The notes: a model not told the origin generated them from the letters alone. Shown: positions 18,456-27,567, numbered from the stretch's first letter. The stretch is DNA of 64,000 nucleotides from Kaistella flava (ex Peng et al. 2021) (GCF_015191005.1 NZ_CP040442.1:1922001-1986000), one strand, 5' to 3'. Numbers and translations are program-made.

Positions 18456-19856
18456 TTAGAAATTAAAATATTCTTTCGCATTATTATAACTGATGTCGGA
18501 TACCATTTTACCGATCCACTCCATTTCGTTTGGTAATTCTCCGCTTTCAATTTCTTTTCCTAAAAGGTTACACAAAACTCTTCTGAAATATTCATGTCTT
18601 GGGAAAGATAAAAAGCTTCTTGAATCCGTTAACATCCCAATAAAACAAGAGATTAATCCCATGTTAGAAAGCGCATTCATCTGTTTAGTCATTCCATCTT
18701 TTTGGTCCAAAAACCACCATCCAGAACCGAACTGAACTTTTCCTTTTACACTTCCATCATTGAAATTCCCAATCATGGTTGCCAGAACTTCGTTATCGGC
18801 AGGATTCAAATTATAAAGAATCGTTTTTGCTAATTTATCTTTAGAATCCAGTGCATTTAAAAACTGTGATAATTTAGCAGCTTGAGAAAAATCTCCGATT
18901 GAATCCCAACCTGTATCGGGGCCTAAAACTTTCAGCATTCTCGCATTATTGTTTCTCAAAGCTCCCAAGTGAAATTGCTGAACCCAACCAAATTCATGGT
19001 AAGTTTCTGCCAGGAAAAGTAAAATTGCACTGTGGAATTTTAAGCCATCTTGATGCGAAATATTCTTATTTTCTCTTTTATTTTTAAAGATTTCGTTGAT
19101 TTCGTTTTCGGTAAAATTTTCGAACTCAATTTGATCTAAACCGTGATCACACAATCTACAACCGTTTTCATTAAAGAAAATAATTCTTTTTCTTAAAGCA
19201 TCCTGTAAATCCTGATAATTCTGAATTTCAATTGCGGCAACTTTTCCTAAAGAATCGATATAATCATTGTAACCGACGTTTTCAATTAAAATAGCTTTGT
19301 CTGGTCGGAAAGCCGTACTCATTTTCACGCCACCATTTTGCGTTTTATATTGTTGATGATATTCTAAATTATCGATCGGATCTTCTGTGGTACAAACGAG
19401 TTCTGCATTTACTTTTTTCAATAAATTTTGAGTAGAATATGCTGCAGAATTTATTTTAGCTGAAGTTTCTTCGTAGATTTTTTCCGCATTTTTTTCATTG
19501 AGTAATTCATTGATATCGAAATAGCGCGCCAATTCCAAATGAGTCCAATGATACAAAGGATTTCTCATGGTATGCGGAACTGTTTTTCCCCACTGTAAAA
19601 ATTTATCTTTATCGGAAGCGTTTCCAGTGATATAATTTTCATTAATTCCCAAAGTCCGCATCGCTCTCCATTTGTAGTGATCGCCTTTAATCCAAACATC
19701 GGTGATATTTTCAAAGATGTTATTTTCCGCAATTAATTTTGGGGAAAGATGATTGTGGTAATCTATAATGGGTTGGTTTTTGGAAAAATTATGGTATAAT
19801 TCTTCGGCAAACTTATTTTCTAAAAGAAAATTATCGTGAATAAAATTTGAATTCAT
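18456..19856 (-). CDS. uxaC: Glucuronate/galacturonate isomerase UxaC
   Basis: A 466-residue uronate isomerase (amidohydrolase-fold) converting D-galacturonate to D-tagaturonate, or glucuronate to fructuronate. Conserved stretches include YHNHLSPKLIAENNIF (~33-48, the metal-binding His pair), CTTEDPIDNLEYH (~155), FHLGALRNNNARM (~295) and LTDSRSFLSFPRHEYFRR (~410). Length matches the family (~470). It lies between kduD and kdgF with gaps of 12 bases and is the entry point of the saturated branch. Confidence 0.94.
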   Translation of the reverse strand: MNSNFIHDNFLLENKFAEELYHNFSKNQPIIDYHNHLSPKLIAENNIFENITDVWIKGDHYKWRAMRTLGINENYITGNASDKDKFLQWGKTVPHTMRNPLYHWTHLELARYFDINELLNEKNAEKIYEETSAKINSAAYSTQNLLKKVNAELVCTTEDPIDNLEYHQQYKTQNGGVKMSTAFRPDKAILIENVGYNDYIDSLGKVAAIEIQNYQDLQDALRKRIIFFNENGCRLCDHGLDQIEFENFTENEINEIFKNKRENKNISHQDGLKFHSAILLFLAETYHEFGWVQQFHLGALRNNNARMLKVLGPDTGWDSIGDFSQAAKLSQFLNALDSKDKLAKTILYNLNPADNEVLATMIGNFNDGSVKGKVQFGSGWWFLDQKDGMTKQMNALSNMGLISCFIGMLTDSRSFLSFPRHEYFRRVLCNLLGKEIESGELPNEMEWIGKMVSDISYNNAKEYFNF

Positions 19857-19868
19857 TTTCTTATTTTT

Positions 19869-20654
19869 TCAGTCTTCGTTGGCAGGTTTTCCGATGGTTG
19901 CAAGGATTCCACCATCTACATAAATTATTTGTCCGTTTACAAAATCACTCGCTCTTGAGGCAAGAAAAACAGCGGCACCTCCCAAATCTTCGGGATTCCC
20001 CCATCTTGCTGCAGGAGTTCGACTGATGATAAATTCGTTAAATGGATGTCCATCTACACGAATAGGTTCAGTTTGAGAAGTCGCAAAATATCCGGGACCA
20101 ATCCCGTTTACCTGAATATTATATTTTGCCCATTCTGTGGCTAAATTTTTGGTAAGCATTTTCAAACCACCTTTTGCCGCAGCATAAGCAGAAACGGTGC
20201 TTCTACCAAGTTCACTCATCATTGAACAAATATTGATTATTTTCCCTTCTTTTCTTTCAATCATTTGTTTTGCAACCAATTGAGCCATAATAAAAGGACC
20301 AACCAAATCAACATCAATGACTTTTCTGAAATCTGAAACTGCCATAGAAATTGCAGGTTCTCTTTGAATGATTCCGGCATTATTGACCAAAATATGAATA
20401 TTGCCAACTTCTTCTGTAATTTTTTCTACGTTTATTTTAGCATCAACTTCATTGGTAACATCGAAAATATATCCTTTTGCCTGGTAACCTTTCGATTGAT
20501 AATATTCCAAAGCGGACTCCATTTTTGAAGGGGTATTTCCGGTAATGATCAGTTGCGCGCCGGCTTGCGCCAAAGCTTCTGCCATTGCCATTCCAAGACC
20601 ATGAGTACCACCCGTAATAAGTGCGTTTTTACCTTGTAAATTAAATAAATTCAT
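19869..20654 (-). CDS. kduD: 2-dehydro-3-deoxy-D-gluconate 5-dehydrogenase KduD
   Basis: A 261-residue short-chain dehydrogenase that reduces 3-deoxy-D-glycero-2,5-hexodiulosonate to 2-keto-3-deoxygluconate. Motifs: TGGTHGLG nucleotide-binding (~14-21), NNAG (~91-94), serine in ICSMMSE (~142-148), and the catalytic YAAAKGG (~158-164). It follows kduI by three bases. A KduD assignment rests on that pairing and on typical KduD length (~255). Confidence 0.92.
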   Translation of the reverse strand: MNLFNLQGKNALITGGTHGLGMAMAEALAQAGAQLIITGNTPSKMESALEYYQSKGYQAKGYIFDVTNEVDAKINVEKITEEVGNIHILVNNAGIIQREPAISMAVSDFRKVIDVDLVGPFIMAQLVAKQMIERKEGKIINICSMMSELGRSTVSAYAAAKGGLKMLTKNLATEWAKYNIQVNGIGPGYFATSQTEPIRVDGHPFNEFIISRTPAARWGNPEDLGGAAVFLASRASDFVNGQIIYVDGGILATIGKPANED

Positions 20655-20657
20655 ATC

Positions 20658-21494
20658 TTATCTTAATTCATTTGCGGCAACAATATCCATATCACCATAA
20701 TCTAAATTTTCTCCGGCCATTCCCCAAATGAAGGAATAGTTAGATGTTCCAGCTCCTGAATGGATTGACCATTCCGGTGATAAAACTGCTTGATTATTTT
20801 GCATGAAAATATGACGGGTTTCTTTTGGATCTCCCATAAAATGAGCAACCGACTGTCCTTCTGCAACATCAAAATAGAAGTATGCTTCCATTCTTCTTTC
20901 ATGCGTGTGAGACGGCATTGTGTTCCATATATTTCCAGGTAAAAGTTCAGTTAAGCCCATTTGCAACTGGCAAGTTTCTACAATACTGTTGACAATTAAT
21001 TTGTTTAAGATTCTTTTGTTTGCTGTTTTATCATCACCAAGATGTACGATTTCTGCATTTTCTTTCGTGATTTTTTTATTTGGGAAATTTCTGTGCGCTG
21101 GGGCGGAATTCAAATAAAATAAAGCTGGTTGATCAGTAGTACTTTTGAAAGTGACTTCTTTAACGCCCATTCCGATGTACAAAGCTTCTTTTTTATTGAG
21201 AATAAATTTCTCACCATCTACAGAAACCTCTCCTTCTCCACCAACATTAATAATCCCCAATTCTCTGCGATCTAAGAAATTTTCTGACTTTAAATAAGGT
21301 ATTGTTTCCAGTTTTACCGTTTCATTTACAGGCATTGCACCACCAACGATTAGTCGGTCGTACATTGAGTAAACGAGATTGATTTCATTATCAACGAAAA
21401 GATTTTCCATTAAGAATTCTTTTCTAATTCTACTGGTATCATAATTTTTAGCGTCGTCTGGATGAGAGGCGTATCTAAAACTATACTTTGTCAT
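20658..21494 (-). CDS. kduI: 5-keto-4-deoxyuronate isomerase KduI
   Basis: A 278-residue cupin-fold isomerase converting 5-keto-4-deoxyuronate to 3-deoxy-D-glycero-2,5-hexodiulosonate. The zinc site region NTMPSHTHERRMEAYFYFD (~192-210) and SPEWSIHSGAGT (~239-250) are the KduI signatures, and the length equals E. coli KduI (278). It is the first gene of the ten-gene operon; its ATG is 15 bases after the operator at 21509-21522. Confidence 0.94.
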   Translation of the reverse strand: MTKYSFRYASHPDDAKNYDTSRIRKEFLMENLFVDNEINLVYSMYDRLIVGGAMPVNETVKLETIPYLKSENFLDRRELGIINVGGEGEVSVDGEKFILNKKEALYIGMGVKEVTFKSTTDQPALFYLNSAPAHRNFPNKKITKENAEIVHLGDDKTANKRILNKLIVNSIVETCQLQMGLTELLPGNIWNTMPSHTHERRMEAYFYFDVAEGQSVAHFMGDPKETRHIFMQNNQAVLSPEWSIHSGAGTSNYSFIWGMAGENLDYGDMDIVAANELR

Positions 21495-21508
21495 AATTTT
21501 TATTTAAA

Positions 21509-21552
21509 TGTAATCGATTACACAAAGGTAATAATTATTTCTAAATACCAAA
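21509..21552 (-). promoter_or_regulatory. Promoter with LacI-type operator for the kduI-uxaA operon
   Basis: Read leftward: TTTG (21552-21549), 18 bases, the -7 box TACCTTTG (21530-21523), and directly after it the perfect palindrome TGTAATCGATTACA (21522-21509). It is identical to the operator in front of the GH28 operon. Confidence 0.85.
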
Positions 21553-21856
21553 ATATATTTTTGTGGTATTAATCAAATTAAAAACTAACATTACGAGCAC
21601 TCAAATAATTTTTTGAGATCAGTAATTAGAGTTAATTTTTATTATTATGAAAAATAATAACTGGAAAAAACTTACACATAATCCAAACATTTTTGATAAA
21701 AATTATTAATAACAAACAATTTTCATCCTAAAAGAATCAGATATCTATTTATTTTGAAGGCTTACTTTTCACTTTCTATTTAATTGCACAGATTATTCGA
21801 ACAGATCTCACTCCTAAAACTTAAATAAAAACTGACTTAACAATCCAATTTTATAT

Positions 21857-21878
21857 TACATTTGTGTAATCGATTGCA
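21857..21878 (+). promoter_or_regulatory. Promoter with LacI-type operator for the CE8 gene
   Basis: TACATTTG (-7 box, 21857-21864) directly abuts TGTAATCGATTGCA (21865-21878), as in the leftward promoter at 1975-1996. No TTTG lies at the expected -33 position. The start codon is 210 bases beyond the operator; that leader is AT-rich and holds no gene I can see. The rest of the 21495-22088 gap shows nothing else recognisable. Confidence 0.75.
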
Positions 21879-22088
21879 AAAAATTTACCTATAGAGTCGA
21901 AATTCATATTATTAGAATAAATATTAAAAGATTACCAACGGAAGTTGATTAATTTTTCAGCTCAATAGATGATAACCTAACAACTAATAGAATTCACACC
22001 GAACTTTCAAATCAAACAGATTACTACATTTCAATTAAAAATATTTTTATATAATTCATTTAATACCAACCATTTAACCTCCAGTATT

Positions 22089-25000
22089 ATGTTTAAACAA
22101 TTATTTTTTCTGATCGTTCTTTCTTTAATCGGTACACCAACAGTTTTTGGACAACAAAAAACAGATGTTTGGGATTTTGGAGCAAAGCAGCTAGATGTTG
22201 CTTTCTACAATAATAAGTTGACCGAAGCTGGAATAAATTCCTGGTACACAGAAACACCGGGAAGCACCAATATAGGAATGCCAGCAAGTTTTGTTGCAGG
22301 AGATTTATCCTGGACTGGTGCCACAAATGATCGCTTAAGAACTTCAAATACAAATCTTACCCGTTATGATAACAATTTAGGACCTGGAACTGCTGCCGGT
22401 TATACCGGAAGATTATATATCAATGCAGGAGCTGCAGTCGGGCGGTTTTTCACCTTTACTTTAAACGAAGATGACGAGATTTCTATTATCGCAAATTCTG
22501 ATGCTGCGGGACTGTTAAATTTTGTTTACGTAACAAATCCAACGGCGCAAACTAATTTGGTAGCAACTACTTTAGCAGCTGTTGAATATAAATTTGTAGC
22601 AAAATATGCAGGAAATTATAAAATTTTCGAATCTGTAAGTAAGCCAAGTTATTATCAAATTCAAAGAAAAGCAGCGACTTATGTTACAGTAAATGGAAAT
22701 GTAAATACTACAAATACGGTATCTGTTCCTGATAATTATTCGGTTCTGTTTACAAATAAAGCAGGAAAAACGTGGACAGCACCTGTAACAGACGGCTCTT
22801 ATTCTGTGAAATTACCTGCAAATTATTCTTATGACTTAAGTTTAGTTAATGCAAATGGATATGTAATCACAACTGGTGAAACATTGGAAGCAACTCCTGC
22901 TACAACTACCCACAATATTGTAATTGATCAGGTTACTCTGTACAAAGTAAGTGGAACAATTTCTGGTTTAGGAAGTAGCAGCAACATCAATAATCTTGCG
23001 TTAGTTTACACGCCAGATCCGGCTGCAAACACTGTATTTGTTCCTAAACCTATTATTGATAAAGCTTCTGGAAATTATACAGTGAACTTAGAATCGAATA
23101 TCAATTATACCATTTCAGCAACCGGCGTTAATGATGATGAGATCTTGGCGAATACGATTTTAATTTCGCCTCAAAACACCGTATCAAATATCGTTTTCAG
23201 TGCAAAACCAAAATACGGCGTTACCATCAATGCCTCCGATTTAAATGCGACTCAACTTGGTCAACTTCAATTGACTTTTACCAATATAAATGAAGCCGGA
23301 TACCTGTACAATTTTACGAATATCAATGTAATTAGTTTAAGAAATGGAACTTATTCGGTTTCATATTCTGGGTTGGATCAATATTCTTTAGAAATGAAAC
23401 CAACTTCTTATCTTAAAATCAATAATGCATCGGCAACGAAAGAACTGAAATTTAATCCAATAACCAATTGGTCATTTGATGATAAAGTAATCACAGCAAG
23501 TACACCCTATTATAAAGGTTTGGCTTTCACAGGAAATATCGTAAATGAAATTACTAAAGGTCATATCGTTTGCCAAACCGGTTCTGCGATTTCTGTACCA
23601 ATGAATCCTGGAGAGAAATTAGTAATTTCTTATTATTACGCTGCAAATTTCTCAATCAATGGAGGTTCTGCGGTTACTACAAATAGTGGAAGCACCAGTA
23701 CGATTGAAAATAAAGATTATCTCTACACCGGCACTTCTCCCGGAAACGTGCTGATTAATTGCGCAGGATTAACCTACATTAAAAATATCTCTAAATACAA
23801 AGATGTGCAGTACACTCCTACAATTTCTGTAGGAAGTGGCAAAGATTACCCAACGATTAATGATGCGTTAACTGCTATTTCAAGAATGGTGAGAACCACT
23901 ACAGAACGTGTTACCGTACTCATTGAACCAGGTAATTATGAGGAAATGATCGTTATAAAAAATGCAAATATTACTTTAAAAAATGCCTCTTCAAATCCAA
24001 GTATTGCATTAGCAAATAAAGGGGTAAACATTGATCCAAATGCAGTGCGAATTACTTCCTATTACGGAGTTGGGTACAATTATTTTAGTCAAGGAACAGA
24101 TAATAAGTGGAATGAGAATGCTCTAGCAATTAATAAAGCCAATGGATTTACCAGCTATACCAATGTTAGTGGAAGTACAAATGGATCTTACTGGAACGCC
24201 ACAGTTGTCGTAAACGCAGCTAATTTTGAAGCAGAAAATATTATTTTCGAAAACTCTTTCAATCAATATATTTCTCAAAAAGAATCAGATGATGTTCTGG
24301 TAATGGTTGTAGGAAATAAGGGGCAAAGACCAACTTTGGTTGGAGATGTTGCGGTACAAAATAAATCCTTTGTCGAAAGAGCTGCCGCAATTGCAGTCGC
24401 TAATAATATTGATAAAGTATTTTTGAAAAACTGTAGAGTCGTAGGAAGACAAGATTCTTTTTACGGTGGAACCGGATCCAGAGTTGCCGTTTATAAAGGC
24501 GTAATGATGGGAGCCGTCGATTATATTTTCGGTCCAATGACCGCCGTGTTTTATAAGACAAAATTTGCAATGAATACAAGTGATGTTTCAGGTGATCTGT
24601 CTTATCTAACCGCACCACAACAAACATCAGGAAGAGGATTTTTATTATACGAATGTATCATAGGTTCAGCGATTCCAGGAATAGAAACAGCTTCAGTTTA
24701 TCGCTCAAAACCTGGATTCTTCGGTAGACCATGGGCAGCAAATACAGGGGAAGCAGTAATTTATAAAGCAACTGTTGAAACTTCAGATTTCCCAGGACAA
24801 TTTGACAATTCATTAATTTCTCCTCCAGGTTGGTTAAATACATTAAACGGAACCTCGGATAGAGTTTATGAATATCAAACTACAGAATTATCTGGAGTTA
24901 ATAATTCCGCAAAACGTGAACCTTGGTCTAAAGTTTTAATTACGCCTTTCTTAACTGATGGAACGGAAATTACCCCTTTTAATTTTACCAAAGGTAATGA

Positions 25001-25265
25001 CAATTGGGATCCATTTAATTTGGAAATTTTAGGAACTACAAATAACTATTCTAAAACTACGGTAAATATTTTCACTTCTGAAAAGTCGGTTTACATTTCT
25101 AATGTTAAAGCGAATACTGACGTAAAAGTGTATCACATGAATGGCTCTTTAGCAAAGATGTTCACCACGAAATCTGACACCAATTTTGAGTTGCCTAGAG
25201 GAATATATCTGGTAACTGTTCAAGCGAAAGACGGAATAAAATCTGTAAAAGTGTTAAGTAAATAA
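22089..25265 (+). CDS. Large secreted pectin methylesterase (CE8) with T9SS domain
   Basis: A 1058-residue exported protein that should remove methyl esters from pectin, making it accessible to the pectate lyase. Order: signal peptide (~1-21, ending TVFGQ); a beta-rich N-terminal module (~25-195); one or two Ig/CNA-B-like repeats (~198-380); a second sugar-binding-like module (~460-575); the CE8 beta-helix (~580-965); and a T9SS sorting domain (~990-1058). CE8 catalytic motifs are intact: QDSF (~790), DYIFG (~810) and GRPW (~880). It is much longer than a simple methylesterase (~300-400 residues). Its tail resembles that of the 1156-1929 protein. It is read away from kduI from its own operator promoter. 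Confidence 0.92.
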   Translation: MFKQLFFLIVLSLIGTPTVFGQQKTDVWDFGAKQLDVAFYNNKLTEAGINSWYTETPGSTNIGMPASFVAGDLSWTGATNDRLRTSNTNLTRYDNNLGPGTAAGYTGRLYINAGAAVGRFFTFTLNEDDEISIIANSDAAGLLNFVYVTNPTAQTNLVATTLAAVEYKFVAKYAGNYKIFESVSKPSYYQIQRKAATYVTVNGNVNTTNTVSVPDNYSVLFTNKAGKTWTAPVTDGSYSVKLPANYSYDLSLVNANGYVITTGETLEATPATTTHNIVIDQVTLYKVSGTISGLGSSSNINNLALVYTPDPAANTVFVPKPIIDKASGNYTVNLESNINYTISATGVNDDEILANTILISPQNTVSNIVFSAKPKYGVTINASDLNATQLGQLQLTFTNINEAGYLYNFTNINVISLRNGTYSVSYSGLDQYSLEMKPTSYLKINNASATKELKFNPITNWSFDDKVITASTPYYKGLAFTGNIVNEITKGHIVCQTGSAISVPMNPGEKLVISYYYAANFSINGGSAVTTNSGSTSTIENKDYLYTGTSPGNVLINCAGLTYIKNISKYKDVQYTPTISVGSGKDYPTINDALTAISRMVRTTTERVTVLIEPGNYEEMIVIKNANITLKNASSNPSIALANKGVNIDPNAVRITSYYGVGYNYFSQGTDNKWNENALAINKANGFTSYTNVSGSTNGSYWNATVVVNAANFEAENIIFENSFNQYISQKESDDVLVMVVGNKGQRPTLVGDVAVQNKSFVERAAAIAVANNIDKVFLKNCRVVGRQDSFYGGTGSRVAVYKGVMMGAVDYIFGPMTAVFYKTKFAMNTSDVSGDLSYLTAPQQTSGRGFLLYECIIGSAIPGIETASVYRSKPGFFGRPWAANTGEAVIYKATVETSDFPGQFDNSLISPPGWLNTLNGTSDRVYEYQTTELSGVNNSAKREPWSKVLITPFLTDGTEITPFNFTKGNDNWDPFNLEILGTTNNYSKTTVNIFTSEKSVYISNVKANTDVKVYHMNGSLAKMFTTKSDTNFELPRGIYLVTVQAKDGIKSVKVLSK

Positions 25266-25284
25266 AAAATTATTTCTAAAATCC

Positions 25285-25316
25285 AAAACCGTCTCCCTGC
25301 AGAGACGGTTTTTTTT
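25285..25316 (+). terminator. Rho-independent terminator of the CE8 gene
   Basis: Arms AAAACCGTCTC and GAGACGGTTTT with a 6-base loop, followed by a T-run, starting 20 bases after the stop codon. Confidence 0.9.
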
Positions 25317-25476
25317 ATTTTATTAGAACAAGGCAGGCTGGTTTCCTTAGGACTTTATGAATAAGGATATTTTTTGATCTTCATAAATCGATTAACTCAT
25401 TTAAAAAATAAATCATTAGAATGAATTGCTGATGCCAATTTTTGCTATGACCATATAAAATTATTATGTTCGCATT

Positions 25477-26277
25477 ATGAGAACAAAAACTTTGGCAATT
25501 GTAGGTTGTGGTAAACTTGCAAATATTGTCGCGGAAGCTTTAATTAAAGGTTTATTGCCAGATTATAAATTAATTGGAACTTATTCCAGAACTTTTGAAA
25601 AAGCAGAAAATATTGCCAAAAAAATTCAAGATTTAAATTTAAATTATACTTGTAAACCCTGCCATTCTCTGGAAGAACTACTCAATCTTAAACCAGATTA
25701 TATTGTAGAAACAGCTTCTCCAACTTCTTTACGAGAATTGGCACTTCCTGCGCTGAAAAACGGATCTTCTATTGTGACTCTGTCAATTGGTGCTTTTGCT
25801 GATAACGATTTTTATGAAAAGGTAAAGGAAACAGCAACGGAAAACGGAACTCGTGTGCACCTTGCTTCTGGTGCAATTGGCGGTTTTGATGTTTTACGAA
25901 CGGTCTCTTTAATGGAAGAAAGTGAAGTAACTTTTAAAACTAAAAAAGGCCCGAATTCTCTCAAAAACACAGAGGTTTACGATGATGCTTTACAGACTGA
26001 AGAACGTGAGGTTTTTAAAGGAGATGCTTCTGAAGCAATTGCACTTTTTCCAACCCGAGTAAATGTCGCTGTAGCTGCTGCTTTAGCTTCAACTGGACCA
26101 GAAAACGTGAAGGTTTCTATCAACTCAATTCCAGACTTTGTGGGTGATGATCACCGTATCGAAATTAAGAGTGATCAAATTCACGCAATCATTGATGTTT
26201 ACAGTAAAACAGCAAAAATTGCAGGTTGGAGTGTAGTGAATACTTTGCGAAATATTACGTCGCCGATTGCTTTTTAA
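25477..26277 (+). CDS. Aspartate dehydrogenase-like protein (NadX family)
   Basis: A 266-residue NAD(P)-dependent enzyme with an N-terminal Rossmann motif (VGCGKLA, 9-15) and the DUF108 C-terminal domain signature HLASGAIGGFDVLR (~128-141). Family members oxidise L-aspartate to iminoaspartate, which can feed NAD synthesis; related proteins may act on other substrates. A -7-like box TATGTTCG (25465-25472) lies four bases before the ATG, suggesting an almost leaderless message. The 3' end overlaps the next, convergent gene by 23 bases. Physiological role here is not shown by the context. Confidence 0.8.
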   Translation: MRTKTLAIVGCGKLANIVAEALIKGLLPDYKLIGTYSRTFEKAENIAKKIQDLNLNYTCKPCHSLEELLNLKPDYIVETASPTSLRELALPALKNGSSIVTLSIGAFADNDFYEKVKETATENGTRVHLASGAIGGFDVLRTVSLMEESEVTFKTKKGPNSLKNTEVYDDALQTEEREVFKGDASEAIALFPTRVNVAVAAALASTGPENVKVSINSIPDFVGDDHRIEIKSDQIHAIIDVYSKTAKIAGWSVVNTLRNITSPIAF

Positions 26278-27178
26278 GATAACTGGTAATATTTGCCAAA
26301 ACTTTTTCACTTAAACGAATAAATGCCTGGCTCGTTCTACCAGAAGAAACTTCCATGCAAACTACTTTGGGATGATTAACTAATTTTTCGGAACCTAATG
26401 CGCCGACGGTATCACAATAGGCAAGGTTATCTCCCGAAAGCCATTTTAAAAACGGTTCCTCATCCCAAGCTGGAGATAAACCCGTGTTGAATAGTATTTT
26501 ACGACTGCCTAAATGTTGAAATTCTTCCTCATGCAGCAAAATTGTATTTTTATTTAGACAGGTGACGATGACTTCATTTTCTGCAAGTAATTCGTTTAAA
26601 GGTAAAAAGCGATATCCTTTTTCTTCAGATTCAGGTTTTCTGGTTCTGGAAAAATAAGAAACTTCAGCACCGAAAAAATGAAGGGCATCAGCAATCATTC
26701 CGCCCGATTTTCCTAAGCCAACAATTCCAACTTTTATTCCGGTAATTTCACGTGGAATTTCGCTCCAGGGTTTTCTTTGAGTTCCATCTGGATAAGTTCC
26801 AAAACCGTGCAGACATCTAATTAATTCGCTCACCACATATTCTACCACGCCTTCATCGCCATAATCCCGAATGCCATCAACCACTATTCCGCGAGAGTTT
26901 GCGTAAGCGATATCTACATTTGCACTTTCTGGACTGTAAAGCGAACAACACATTCCAACATATTTAATGTTCGGACATTGTTCTAAAGATTCACTTCCCA
27001 AAGTTGTAGAGTAACTTACTAAAACACCATCTGCATCACCGATACGGTTTACAATTTCCTCAATACTTGAAGGTCTGTCATTGTAAATCGTCACACTTTC
27101 AGCAAAGCTTTCCAACTGTTTTTCCGCTGATGGAATTAAATTTAACGGCTCGATTGCTATGAGTTTTTTGAAAATCAT
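26255..27178 (-). CDS. D-2-hydroxyacid dehydrogenase family protein, active site altered
   Basis: A 307-residue protein with the NAD-binding domain of the D-isomer 2-hydroxyacid dehydrogenases (VGIVGLGKSGG, ~150-160). The catalytic landmarks look changed: the usual NTARG segment reads NTGLSP (231-236), removing the arginine, and where a PHxxG-type histidine is expected the protein has VSSGRTSQ (277-284). It may therefore be a non-canonical oxidoreductase or a binding protein. It converges on and overlaps the aspartate-dehydrogenase-like gene. Four TAAAA units lie directly before its start codon. Confidence 0.75.
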   Translation of the reverse strand: MIFKKLIAIEPLNLIPSAEKQLESFAESVTIYNDRPSSIEEIVNRIGDADGVLVSYSTTLGSESLEQCPNIKYVGMCCSLYSPESANVDIAYANSRGIVVDGIRDYGDEGVVEYVVSELIRCLHGFGTYPDGTQRKPWSEIPREITGIKVGIVGLGKSGGMIADALHFFGAEVSYFSRTRKPESEEKGYRFLPLNELLAENEVIVTCLNKNTILLHEEEFQHLGSRKILFNTGLSPAWDEEPFLKWLSGDNLAYCDTVGALGSEKLVNHPKVVCMEVSSGRTSQAFIRLSEKVLANITSYLKKQSAT

Positions 27179-27198
27179 TTTTATTTTATTTTATTTTA
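27179..27198 (-). repeat. Pentanucleotide tandem repeat (TAAAA)4
   Basis: Four perfect copies of TTTTA on the plus strand, ending at the ATG of the leftward 2-hydroxyacid-dehydrogenase-like gene. Confidence 0.8.
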
Positions 27199-27487
27199 TA
27201 ACATTTATGCACGACCTGAATAAAAGTTTTACATACTAAATTTTAAACTTTGGATCCTTGTCGGAATAGATAAGATATGAAAATTTACTTCAAAAAGAAA
27301 TTTTGTTGCCATAATTTGATTTAACAAAGCCTTCGCATAATTGGAGCGGTAATCAATATTGGAACCCACAATTTCCTCTAAACTTTCTATAAGTTTATGA
27401 AATGAAATCAGAATTTTGAACGGACTTGTATATTTGTAATTACTAATTATATTGTGTTAAAAAAGCCCATTTTTATTAAATGAAGAC

Positions 27488-27567
27488 CGGCTACATATAT
27501 TATATCCATTAATTAAAATGCAATCTATGAGCATCATCGATTATACCTTTTTGTAGCCGATTTTTTT
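27488..27567 (+). other. Orphan hairpin with T-run in the 27199-27639 gap
   Basis: Arms CGGCTACA (27488-27495) and TGTAGCCG (27552-27559) enclose 56 bases and are followed by ATTTTTTT. No gene in the plus direction ends just before it, so it might be the 3' end of a small RNA or a leftover terminator. The rest of this 440-base gap shows only AT-rich promoter-like DNA, with a -7 box TATTTTTG at 27603-27610 before the GNAT gene. Confidence 0.35.

Noticed and set aside
25384..25397. ATAAATCGATTAAC upstream of the aspartate-dehydrogenase-like gene as a fifth LacI-type operator
   Set aside because: Only the central AATCGATTA matches; both outer parts differ and no -7 box abuts it, unlike the four true sites.
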